From Takakia lepidozioides (taxonomy: Eukaryota; Streptophyta; Takakiopsida; Takakiales; Takakiaceae), in NCBI GenBank assembly GCA_030704615.1, contig CM060731.1:68242756-68306755 (forward strand): a DNA stretch of 64,000 nt, in the 5' to 3' direction. Shown here piece after piece: positions 43,000 to 54,717 of this stretch (its first letter is position 1; each line of letters begins with the position of its first letter). The notes beneath the pieces were generated by a model, which saw only the letters and a list, made by a program, of their open reading frames with translations, was not told the origin of the DNA and searched no databases. The position numbers were made by a program, and so were the translations under genes.

Positions 43000-45552
43000 T
43001 ACGTGGGGCAGCTACAGTACGTAGCGCACGCATGCCTTCCCGTACTCCCGTACTTTGTAAAATCAGGTAGGTACCTTGCTTTTTCAGGTAGGTAGCTGCG
43101 AAATCGTTGAATGCAAAAGAAATCAAGAAAGTGCTTTCAGGACGTTGCTCACCTCTTTGACAAAGGCAAAGGTGTAGAAGATTTGCCAGTTTCTTCGACG
43201 GCAATTGTTTCATTGACCAAGGGATTGTCACCTATGGTGCCATCGCCATCGTCTGGACTGAGCAATGGTGAAGTTGGGAGTTCGTTTCGCCACGGAAATG
43301 TGATGTCGCATAGTACCTTCAATTTCACTTTTGTTATGGACCCTTATATGAGGGTCACTCTTGGGGAATTGTCCTCGTCAAAAGAATTGAGACTGCGCTC
43401 CGAGTGGCTCCGAGTAGTTCATTGAGGTTGAGTGGAGACTGCAGACACGGTAGTTGGAGGAATTTATGTTCATCGAGCTTTCTAGCTCTTTCCCTGTAAG
43501 TTGCAGGACATAGAGGCGGAGAAATACTCCATCCAGAGGCCATTCTAGTTGATACATAGGCCATTTACTTCATACACAGGTGGGAAATCTCCTCATACAG
43601 ACAGTCACATATTGCAGCTTTATCGAACATTGTCGCACGTGACTGATTTTCTGGAACCCTATAAAGCGTCTCTTTGAACTGATCCGGGCCTGGGAGATAT
43701 TCTGGATCTGTAGATTATCATCAAGACAATTTGGCCAAAGTTGGACTCAGGCGATATGCTCTAACAGCCTTAATTTGAGCTTCTATCGATCTATTAATTC
43801 TATCTGTAGTTATACGAGAGTTATACCGGACTGCTCTGCCTACAACACGATGCAGTAGTGAACTAGTAGTTTTGTTTGAGCACTTTTTGATCGAGATTCT
43901 GTGTGTACACAACAGAATACATCAGGTTTTGGGGCTTCCAGTACTTGTGCCTGGCTCTTACATCCAAAAAGTAAGTCTAAGTGGACAGGAGGATATATAT
44001 GTGGAATCCCTGAACCATAACTCTTCATAGTGATTGATCATGATGGTAAATGTAAATTTGAAATAGAGAATACAGATCATCTCTGAGCTTTCTGTGAGGT
44101 CACTGCTAGCTCTACGTCATCTTGAAAGCTGTAATGCACCTCTTCCGTGCAGCAGGGCCAAAGCTGGCAACTTCAGCTGGACGGCAGTAGATTGATAAGA
44201 ATAGCTGAATTGCATAGATGATCTGCATGTCTAGATACATGGATTGTACGTCGTGGAGTATTTGAAAAGAATATATAACCTCCCGAGACTGGGGACTAGT
44301 TGTGAGATTGTAATTCTTTTAAACTGCACTTTAACAATGTGGACATCACTTCCTAGTAGAGCTCCTGCAGATGTACAAACACCAAAGAACACCAGGATGA
44401 CTACACATATGAATGTTCAGTGTAATGTACTCTAATATATTGTGACATCTGATATTGGACAGGGAGACCAAGTATCTATATGTTAATTGGCATTCACACT
44501 TTTGAAAGAAATCTTTGAACGCAAAAGAAATCAAGAGAGTGCTTTCAGAAGGCTGCAAAGCGCTTCACAAGGTCGTTCACTATGACCTGTAGCTGACTCA
44601 CCTCTGCACCAATGCCAAAGCGCCACGTAGGCGAGAGTCAGGGCCAGTGCGCTACGGGTGTTGAAATTGCTCCATTTTTACCACAGGTGCTGGCTGTCTT
44701 AACACCCTTAGTTCTTCAATCACATTGTTGGTCTCCTTATCTCCTCTTTTACAACCAAAAGTAGTGAGACATCATGCTTTTGTAACTTGAAATCTTGACT
44801 GTCTGTAGCTGCCATTTCTTGATTGAAGCAACACTGGGGCTAAGGTAGAGGACTACAATAGAAGAGCTCAAGGAAACATTATAGTTTCTGCTCTGATGGC
44901 CACTTTCCTTCCTTCTCTGGCCTCTGGCCACTAGCCACTAGCTTGTTACCCAAGTTCACATAGTGACATATTTCATTGATCTGTGGAGCAGGTTGCAGCT
45001 CTGAAGCAAATCAATGTCAAAAACGAAGCTGCAAAAGAGGGCCCCGAATTTCAGGCCTTAACCACAGGGAAAAAGTATTGTTTGAAGGACTGGTAAATGC
45101 ATATGGAGAGAGAATTGAATTTTAATTCCTTGACAAATGTATCTTTTACGCTAAGAAAAGCATCAGAAAGCTGAATATAAGAAACTCGGTGCAATGAGCT
45201 GAGGTCCGTGACCTTAGCTTCCTAATTTCTCATTAAGTCATCATTTTGATGCACAATTATCTCCACTCTCAACACAAGCTCATCCATAATCAGCTGCAGT
45301 GTACTGTCTAAATTGAGGCACCCTGCATACCACACAGAACTACAATCAAGGCACGCTAGCTACAGCTTAACCTGATAAAACATCAGCAAGTATGCGTCAA
45401 AAACACTGAGCAGATCAGACAGAATCTTACGGAGAATCACACATTGCTTCCTCTGTTACAAGTTAATCCCTAAGAAAAACATTTAGATATCATAGTTAAC
45501 CAGCATGTTCATGAAGTGGGTTTGCTGTCCACGTGGTAGTCAAGCATAAGCC
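43000..45552. other. Intergenic region with a repeated 65-bp segment
   Basis: No gene found. GAAATC-TTGAA-GCAAAAGAAATCAAGA followed by AGTGCTTTCAG occurs at about 43098-43142 and again at about 44508-44552, with diverging flanks that both run into a CTCACCTCT stretch. It may be a short dispersed repeat. 44.6-45.5 kb probably includes the 3' flank of ABCI1. Confidence 0.5.
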
Positions 45553-48211
45553 TTACACAAGAAAGGTTATGTGAGAGGTATACTTGGGTGGAAGGCGCAG
45601 ATGCATTGTATCCGGAAGGTTTATTGGGACATGCGTAGCCACCACCACCATGCCTCCATTGCTGCGGTGCTCAGCTATCATCCCCTCCAGCATGTCCACC
45701 CCCTGTTCAACTGATCCAAAAGTCACATGGACAAGCCAACAAAATATAGCAATCAACGAATACAATGTGCCTTTGAGACAATCTAATATCCTTTCAAAAT
45801 TCTGAATGGATAAGCTGGGAAAGGGAGGCAGAAAGCATGCTAGAGGTTCCTCAAAGGGCCGCAGTCATGGCAAGAAAACAAACGCTTGGAATTACACAGT
45901 ATCTATTCCATAACTGCAAGTCAAATACACATGGTGAGGAATAGTTACCTCGGTATCGAGGCCCACCGATGGCTCATCCAGCAGCCACAAAGGCCTGGGA
46001 ATGGCCAGCATCCTAGCCAGCTGCAGCCTCTTCTTCTGCATCACCAAGTCCCTCACTAACGATGTATTTCAAACAAGCCTCAACAGAAATATGTGAATTC
46101 CACAGGGTCTCCCTGGAAAAGCAGTGGTACTCTATATGACAGTACTAGGACTTGCCTATCATTTCTTTATCTAGACACTGTCAAGATCCAGATGGTGCAA
46201 CGAGGACCTTGGCAACAAGAAACAAATTCACCTCATGACTCACTTTGTTGACAACCAGATGCTCTCACCATTTCACCCTCTTTTGCTGACGCTATTTGTA
46301 CAATAAAGACAAGTAGTACCTGGCCCATGGACAGCACCACCGCCTTCTCTTGAGCATATAGCCCCAGCCCCACCCTCTCTAGTGCCTGATCTGTGCGCCC
46401 CTCACCTCCTTCCAACATCTCCCAGAAACTCTGTGATTCAAAGGAGACCCACGAAATGGCAAATAAAGTACTGGACAAACTAAAATCCTGCTAATCTTGG
46501 AAATAAACTACACTCCTGTTTGAGGGGTTTTGCAATACCTACCCTCAGGAAAAACACCCTACCCTACACCTCTCTCTTTCACCAATGCATCATCCAACCA
46601 TCCCTGCAGAACTGCAGAACCTGACTGGACGTCATGTTGTTTACATAACGCAGACTGCACCCTGCTAAATCAAAGCTAGTGACAGTAGCTCTAGAAATGA
46701 GATTGAATTGTGAACGAGGCAGGAGGGTTTCAAACTAAGCCTACTTAGCTGTCATAGGAAACCCCAAAAACATGGAATCTGCTCTATACACCAAAGCAGG
46801 AAGCTTCGGGACTCACAAGACTCCTGAATTCAACATTAAGAACAGTTCAGTAATAGATGTACAAGTTGTGAGATTCATAAAAAAAGAATCCAACCAACAA
46901 CTGACCACATTCTCGTGGACGGTTAAAACTTTCTTGATGGCATCCTTGGCAGCAATTAAATGCACTTGTGGTTGATACACTGCCGCATGCTCAGACGCAG
47001 TCCAGTATCATTTTCACCCAACCGCATGCTTCTCCCATTAGGTTGACATTTAGCCTTCATCCTTGTCAAATCAGCAACAAATGCAGAGGACCAAGCTCAA
47101 ACCCAGATGGATCTACCTCCTCAGAATTTGGAAAGCCCTTTTCCTGACCAAAAACTATGAAAGTTTGTTTCATATCACAAGACGCCCTAGGAGACCATAC
47201 CTGCTGTTGGCCATGAAATTGTAAGTGGAGATAGAAGGTGTAGTTAGGCGCAACATAATTCAATAGTATGTATATATGTTTCTTGGACAAAAGTATAGTA
47301 TTATTAGACGATTGCATTTATGTAGAGTAACCAAATATTCATATTGAATTTTTTAGTTTTGCGTCTGGAGGGATTGCACCTGCTTTTGATACTGCAGACT
47401 TATCAAGTAACTATATAGGGTTTCTTATTTTTAATATGTAAGTAATGAACATACTAAAAAATTTCGTCTGTGCAACTTAGTTTCCATAGCATGATAAGCT
47501 CAGAGCAAGAGGAAAAGGAGATGATGCTCACAGTTATAAAGACCAGACTGGGACAGATCATGGCCATCCCAAAGGAGTCGGCCTGCACTTGGCTTTATAA
47601 ATCCACAAAGCTGGCAAGCAATTCACAAGAGTGTTAATACTGACAGACAGACACAAGTAACCCTGTCCTGCTCTGCCCTCATCCACCAACTAGAGTAGAT
47701 CCAACTCAGGCTACGTTTGAATTATCCACTTGTAGGGATAAAATAGTGGGGGGGCTCAGATTTTACGAACAGCCATAGAGCCCAGAATGGGACCAATATG
47801 GTACCAAAGTTTTCAAAGACTCTAACAAAAGGTGTTTCCAGCCACTGTAGCTATTGCAGATGCTGCGATTACTTTAACCCACGACCATTGTGAATGCCAA
47901 GTATCAACAGAGATTTAGATACAAAGTACACCCAGGCTAAGGCAACATTGTTGAGCTTGTGTAAAGCAGGCATCCCTCCATATCTCTCAACCGAAAACAT
48001 GGATTTACATACCAGAGAAATCAAGGAGCGTACTTACCACACGCAGAAAGGTGGACTTCCCTGAGCCATTGGGCCCAGTGAGCAGCACTGCAGAGCCGGG
48101 GTACAGCGTCATATTCACCTCCCGCACGATCACTTGCTCGTTGCGCATGCAGGCCACGCGATTACTGAGCAGCCGTGGGACCGGCGGGCCTCGCCTCATG
48201 GCTGCCGCCAT
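45553..48211 (-). CDS. ABCI1: CcmA-type ABC transporter ATPase (ABCI1), 6 exons
   Basis: ATP-binding subunit of the mitochondrial cytochrome c maturation complex (system I). With CcmB it acts in haem delivery to apocytochromes. Exons, by my joins: 48211-48038, 47610-47532, 46979-46906, 46430-46320, 46035-45949, 45702-45553, all with GT-AG introns and matching phases, giving 224 residues, normal for the family. Walker A is GPNGSGKST (46-54). [13 protein letters not shown] is the Q-loop side block. The signature is LSMGQ (142-146), Walker B LWLLDEPS (about 162-169) and the switch His VVVATH (199). No obvious presequence, as in other plant CcmA proteins. It is divergent from UFBP1 across 809 bp. 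The gene looks intact. The only uncertainty is exact splice choice. Confidence 0.92.
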
Positions 48212-49020
48212 CCCGCCACCCTAATAATAACCAGCGAGAGCAATGCTCAGTGTTACAAGTTGAGATGTTGGCCTGTGAGACCACTACCTTTTGTCTACTT
48301 TGATTGTCACCCGACGGACTGCGGCTGTATCCTATGGGGATTATGGTGGCATGGCTACAATGTTTGCCAAATTGCTTCTACAGAGTCAGCGCACCCCCAA
48401 GATAACCAGTTAACCACCGGGGAAGCATACTCCAACCTTATGTAGAATGTGCAAGGAGTTGAAACGGAACTGTAGGAGCGAGGTTACTCGCACAGGCTGG
48501 ATGCGACCTGAATTTTCTTTCTTTCTCTCACGCATGCACATAGGATGCAAAGACGTCACAAACAGACATTTCCATAGTAAATACGACAGTAATTCCCAGA
48601 AGGAAACCCCCACTCATGTCCTTCCACCCAGAACCTTTCAAATCAGGGTCACTGATCGGAACATACCTCCTTCAGAATCGATTCATTGCCACACTATCGA
48701 TTCATGGATACCTTGCCCATCTGTGACAATTTCCACTGCCTTCAGCAGCATCAGAAATGAAGACGATGATGGCAGGCCGCAAGAGCTGGCCTTATATGTC
48801 CGCATGAACGGAAGTAATGGTTCGTCCAAGTTGGTCGGAATACTCCTCTTTCTCGTCGTCTCACACAGTTTTCTCTTTCTCCCTCGAAGTAGATACTTCC
48901 AATCAATTCCTCTGCAGATAGGAGGATTTCTGCGCGGCACTGGAAGAAAAGCTTGACATTTTCACGCCAAATTGTTTCATTAGTACCGGTGCCAGCCACC
49001 TTGCGAATTGGAGGGAGCTC
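48212..49020. promoter_or_regulatory. Shared upstream region of ABCI1 and UFBP1
   Basis: 809 bp separate the two divergent start codons, so this should contain both promoters and both 5' UTRs. The middle (48455-48731) is the segment repeated at 1326-1660. TATA boxes are not obvious. A CT-rich run (TTTCTTTCTCTC near 48515) is typical of plant core promoters. Bidirectional use is inferred from arrangement only. Confidence 0.5.
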
Positions 49021-51888
49021 ATGGAGCCTTTGCTGGGGATCTTAGGTGCTCTGATTCTTTTGATCTTAGTCCCTTTGTTTCTGTGGCGACGCCGTGCTGC
49101 CCCTCCCAATTCAGTGCAACCACCGCAGCAACAGGTTTTGTATCTTCTCTTTTGATTCAAAATTGTTTTGTTTCCTTTGTTGAATATTTTCTGCTCAATT
49201 CTCATGCAAGGGAAGATGTGGGATTCAGAAGGCAGTGCCATCATGCAGAGCAATGTTGCATTGATAGTTTTGAGGTTTTGACAGAGTCTATTGAAGGGGT
49301 TTGGCAGACAGGGGAAAGCCGGCAAGTAGTGCCCATTCCAGTCGCAGCGGGGGTGGCGCGCTCCTCAGGCACTCGAAGAATGAGGCGGCGAGCTGTAGCT
49401 GTGGCTTCTGCAGCTCCTTCCTCATCTGTTGCAGGTGTGTTCGGAATTCCACACCTAAGCATCATTTTACTGCCGCTAGCTATGTTTTACTCTTTATGTG
49501 ATCTTAGATTTGGGTGCGAGTACAGAGGCGGGGCAAAATGATGATGGAGAGATAGAAGAAGAAGAAGGTGGGGAAGCCAACTACTACGTCCCCAAAGCCT
49601 CCAAAAAGAAAGCGTCTAAAAAGCAGGAGAAAGATTCTCGTCGTGAGGTTAGTCATTTTCTCCCTGGTCATTCGAGTCTTATTAGGGTCGTATAATTTTC
49701 TGACCTTGTTCTCCGAATCATAAGTGTGATGACACTTGCAAATGAAGGGTACGATCACAAGGTTGGTGCAATCGTTACAATATTATCCTGGTGCTTTGCT
49801 TGCAGACATTTACACTTCAGAAGGTGAATGTTAGGGACTTACTCTGTCAGGGCTCTTTCTGGATGTACAGGCTGAGGCAGTGGCACGAGACATAAAGAGA
49901 GAGAAGCAAGACAGGCAGGCAGAGCTGCGACGCCTGAAAGATGAGGAACACGAAGCAGAGGAGCGTCGCAAGGTCCTCCCCCTCTCTCTCAACTCAAAAG
50001 AGCCTTTTCCAGGAGAGCTGGATTGGGAGTGAAATTGTTGACAAAGGTAGGCTACTAGAATTAGACGTAAGCGATAATAGTGGCCCCCTTCTTCTCTGCT
50101 AACGACCATCTCCTCCTTTTCATGCTCCGTCCTAACTGGGCATGTGGTCTGTGGCCACATTTGCTGCCTAGTGAGCAGATCATAAAGAGAGTGAGCAGAC
50201 CACATCTCTCTTTATGGTATTAGATCACCCCAGTGGTGGTTGAACATTCCACAAGATGATTCTTTGAAGTTTGTTAGTTTTGCATCGTTGGTGAGGCATC
50301 ACAGGAGGAGGAAGCACTTCAACAGAAAGAAAAACAGGAAGAGGCAGCAAATGAAGAGTTTGACAAGTGGAAGGGAGCTTTTAGTGTGGACACTGAGGGC
50401 ACCCTAGATAACGATGTGCAAGAAGAAAGCCAAGGCCTTCTCTTTGACTTTGTGGAGTACATCAAGGTATTCCTTCCTTCCTTCCAGCCTTCCTCACAAT
50501 ATCAACGTTTATTGGCTGCTCAACCTTATTTGTGTGAGTGAAACAATAATCGCACTTGATTTGACACATGTCTCTCGGTCAGGCACAGTACTATGTGCTC
50601 CTTCTCCTTCCTGTGTCCCTGTTGTCCTCTTCACCATACAACTTTTAAGCTAATCAGTTGTACAGTGATCTAACCACATTTGATTGGGTTGACAGAAGTA
50701 TAAGTGTGTGGCCTTGGATGATCTAGCAGCAGAGTTCAATCTGCGAACTCAGGTCAGTGACTCAAGTATGGTGTAGCACTTTGGCTTACCTCATAAAATC
50801 ATCTGAAATACAACCCTGCAAGTTATCGTTATTTGACTTTCTGCTTTGTTGTGTATCTTTTGCACTTAAAAAGTGTACTAGGCAATGAAGTTTGTCCCAG
50901 AGAAGGGAGTGTATGATATGTAGCCAAGTGATAGTTCACATTGAATGAAGGCACAGACTCAGCTTTGGGAGCTCTGGAAATGTTACTATTGCATTAGTAG
51001 ACGGAATGCAGGTAATACCTGACATACGGATATTTTCTCTGGATCTTTATGTGTTTATGGAGGGTTGGTACACGAGTGTTTATGCGTTTTTGTGCATGAT
51101 GTGTGCAGGACTGCATCAGCCGGGTTATGGCGTTAGAGCAAATGGGTAAGCTTCCTGCTCCCACCTTTGACAGCGTCACACTTACATTGCACATGGGGCT
51201 ATACTCGGCCATTTGTCTGTGGCATGAGAATGTCACTGCAATCCAGCGTAAAAGGTAGGGCTACATTATTAATCCGGAACTAGCATCATCCTCTAAGATG
51301 GTCTGTATGGCAAACCAAACTCGCCATTAAATGAATCCTTTCATTGTGTTTGTATTAGCTGTGCCGGGGAGTGAAGCAGCCTCCTGCCTCAAGTTTCTTG
51401 GGGAAGTAGCAATGCCAACACGCAGTGACTAACCCAATCAAGTCTTGTGTGTGTGACCCCACGACAGAACTGTCCTCAAAGGTATGTAATAGGTAACTTT
51501 TATGAGCAACAGATCCCTCTTTTGTCAAACAAGAAGTCTGGACAGGTGCAGGTACCGCTCCATACATAGATGGCTGCGCCAGGAATAGTGACTTGCTGGT
51601 TCAAATTCTGCTGCTCATGTGGTCGGGATGTCTGATATGGCAGGTCGAATATCAGGGGTGATGGACGACAGGGGCAAGTTCATCTACATCTCTCCTGAAG
51701 AGATGAAGGCTGTAGCTGACTATATTAAACATCTGGGCCGCGTGAGCATCTCTCATTTGGCTAGCAAGTCGAATGAATTTATTAACTTGGATCCCAAGTC
51801 TCTGCCCTCAGACAACATCTCCTATATCCAGGAGGCTGAGTCTACAATGCTTCCAGAAGTAGCCCCCTCCATCTCTGTGGCCTCATGA
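49021..51888 (+). CDS. UFBP1: DDRGK domain protein UFBP1/DDRGK1 (UFM1 pathway), 8 exons
   Basis: ER-membrane adaptor of the UFM1 conjugation system. With UFL1 and CDK5RAP3/C53 it forms the ligase that modifies ER-bound ribosomes. Exons: 49021-49134, 49308-49434, 49508-49647, 49871-49972, 50305-50466, 50696-50752, 51109-51145, 51644-51888. All have GT-AG introns and fitting phases, giving 327 residues. Residues 1-21 form a hydrophobic anchor ([17 protein letters not shown]) followed by RRR. A Lys/Glu-rich coiled coil follows ([19 protein letters not shown]). The C-terminal winged-helix/PCI-like DDRGK domain begins [11 protein letters not shown] and has [11 protein letters not shown] (DDRGK at 254-258) and [12 protein letters not shown]. 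No break seen. It is convergent with URM1. Confidence 0.93.
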
Positions 51889-52882
51889 TGGTCAGTGCAG
51901 TCTTATGTGATTTTGAAAGCCAGTAGGAACAGAGAGGACGAAAACACAGTAACAAAGAGAGACATGAAGCTATGAAAACTAACTGAGGTGTTTGTAGGGT
52001 AGTGGAATGTCTTTGGATCTTTGTGAATATACCTCCTTGAAGGTTGCATGTGAACAACAGCAGAGGCCTGCAAGGAAGGCAGATCGTTAGTTAACAGGGT
52101 GTTGCCTCACTCACCAAGGGTGATGCCTAGATTAAGTGCAGAATCTGGCCACCAGGACCGCACCCAGAGACCAACAAATGATATTTTCATAGAAACTCTG
52201 CCTTCCATAATGCACTCTCAATGCATGTCTCCATCTGCGAAATTTGAGTGATCAGTTCCTCCGTATTCCATCTCTTTGGGTAGGCAACTGACCTATCCAC
52301 TGTCTCTCACAATCCAGATGATTCCATCTTCGGTTAATGCTCATAGATTGCTCTCTGGCAGACCTTTGAGACATCTCCGTATGAAATCATCAAAATACAT
52401 TCACATCAATTTGCATTTAAAAAACACACCATCTTTAATCCCAAATGCTTGCAGGATAAAAGTTGGAGGCACTATCAAGTGCTTTGCATTTGTCCACCAT
52501 AGGCATATTGCCTACTGATGATAAGGGTCTTCCGTGCCCTGACACAAAGTTCTAAACTGCTACTACTAGGGGAGACCATTTTCCTTGGACAAGCCTGTAC
52601 ACTGTGTACCATTGTGTAACACACTTTAAGATTGTAACACCAGTTGCCCTCTTGCTGTAGGGGACAATACCACCTGAACGTTCTCCCAGGTGAAGTAATT
52701 GGTGTCATGATGGCACATGTGTGCCCCACCATTTGCTCATACACCAAGAGCCACACAAAAGCCACCTGGTAAGTCCACTGTCTCCCACTCTCATGCTCAC
52801 CTGGGGCCACTACACATCCATTGCATGGTGTACAGAGATTCTGCAGTCCTGTTTGCGGCGATCCAGAGTGAAAAGTTTTCAC
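51889..52882. other. Intergenic between convergent UFBP1 and URM1
   Basis: 994 bp between two stop codons. It should hold both 3' UTRs and terminators. No ORF with resemblance to known proteins, and no repeat noticed. Confidence 0.6.
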
Positions 52883-54717
52883 TTAACCCCCATGCAGGGT
52901 GGAAATGAATGTCACACTGTCCTTGTCTTCCAAGATGGCTTCAAGGCGCCCACAAAGCTCCCAGTCACAATCGTTGATCAATACTAGCACACCTGGCCTC
53001 CTGCATTCGTTATGCATCCACATTGACGAAGAGAAGGACAATGTGAATGCCACAGATGTGCTGGCCTTGCAATCCTAACATATAAAATATCAGGATCCTG
53101 GGTTGAGTACAAGACAGTCATTTCTTGGCCATGTTCAAATGAGAGTGGTTTGACAGAGACACCATCACTATCTCTCTTCTGATGTGTGTCACACACTGTC
53201 TGCATGTGCACAAAACACATGCAACTGGCAGTAAAAATACATCAGTCTGCAAAAAAAATCCTTATTGCTCACACTGATTTGTCCTTCATGAACATTTCTG
53301 GCCTCTCCTTGAGCAGATTGTCACGAATCCAAACCAGCAGCATTCCAATCGTCAACTGCCACCAAAACTCAAAAAACGTGAGTGAAAATGCCAAAACATG
53401 CATTGGCCTTGCCAGACATCTTGCTTATTCCTTAATTGTAAAGGAAACCAGGATAACTGTGCCCAGGAGCAATGATTTCCATAGCAACACCGATCATCTG
53501 GGTGTTCCGAAATGTTAACTGTGTGATGGATATCCTGGTAGTTTGTTTGTTTGCCTACCTGCATCCTTCTTCAGTAAGGCCAAAGCCTGGAGTTCATCAG
53601 AGCCGACTATTTGCTTCAGACAGTGAAAAGTGCTTTCCAGGGCATAGCACCCCTTCGATCCATCAAACTAAAGCAATCCAAGAACAATGATTCCTGCAAC
53701 ATTTGATTCTTTCTACAACACCCATTAGACACTTCGAAAGATGAGGTGATGTCAGGGTTGGTGAAGTTTTTTGGGAATGAAAAAATCCAAACTGGGGGCA
53801 CTTCAAGTTCACAGGTCGTTGGCCTGTGAACTCCCTTTAAAACTCGCAGGCAATCATGGGATTTGCAGAGGATAAAAGAAAAAAATGTAAAGATTTACAT
53901 CTATTGATTGGGAATGTTTACTACTATCACATACATGATGGGCTGCATATGCTCATTGCAGTTAAGGAAGAATTTCAGAAATTCCACTGGATACTATTAT
54001 TCACATGCTTGCCTAGAAGGTAAGCTGGAATATTTGCTCCTCGCTGCAAGGAGAGCTGTAATCCTCAGAGAGAGATAGAGAGAGAGAGAGAGAGATCACC
54101 AGACTTCAGTTTTCCCGTCTGTGGCCTGGCTATAGTGTGCTTCGTATATGTGGTTGTTTATCACTTGTTTTGTTCATGTACTACATGACACAGTGAGTTA
54201 CATTTGATGCCACCTTTCTCTCACACCCAGTACAATCTTCAGTGCCCTGGTCGTGGGTTCTCAAACCGGGTCAGAGGTCAAGTTCCTGCAAAAAGTGAAG
54301 TACAGAAAGAACCGCTGGTTGCACGTGAAACCAGAGAACCCTTAAGATGATTCCAGGATTGGCCAATTTATCAAGTAATCTCTGTTCTTCGGGATGTCTT
54401 AACGTGATGAGCTCGATAGTAGGCCCTGCCGTAAGAGGGTTGTATCTATCACAAGCATACCAATAAGGAGAAGTACCTCGGCGTGGCCGTTGGTGGGGCT
54501 AACATCGACCTCGTGTTTCTTCTTAGACCCAAACAGCAGGTCCAGCCCACCTCTACACAAAAAACAAGCACGCACAATTGTCAGATTGAGCGACACCAGC
54601 GCCAGAATAGGCGCGTCAGAAGACAAAAACTTCACTTGCACGTGGCTTAAATCACAATCACTCGAGGAGGGTAAAACAGAGTAAAGAGACACACCCAAAT
54701 TCCAAAGTCAGCTGCAT
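52883..54717 (-). CDS. URM1: Ubiquitin-related modifier 1 (URM1), 4 exons
   Basis: Sulfur-carrier protein for 2-thiolation of wobble uridine in cytosolic tRNAs (Lys, Glu, Gln), activated by an MOCS3/Uba4-type enzyme. It can also be attached to proteins. Exons: 54717-54695, 54552-54477, 53355-53273, 53000-52883, with GT-AG introns and matching phases, giving 99 residues, the usual length. [10 protein letters not shown] is the first beta-strand, [18 protein letters not shown] the helix, [14 protein letters not shown] the conserved core, and the chain ends STLHGG with the obligatory C-terminal Gly-Gly directly before TAA. The short first exon (23 nt) makes the gene easy to miss. The KDKSV segment differs from the common KGDSV. 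No sign of damage. Confidence 0.93.

Noticed and set aside
48501-48640. A possible exon of UFBP1 or ABCI1 in the shared upstream region
   Set aside because: Both proteins are complete without it, and the segment is a repeat also present at 1.3-1.6 kb.
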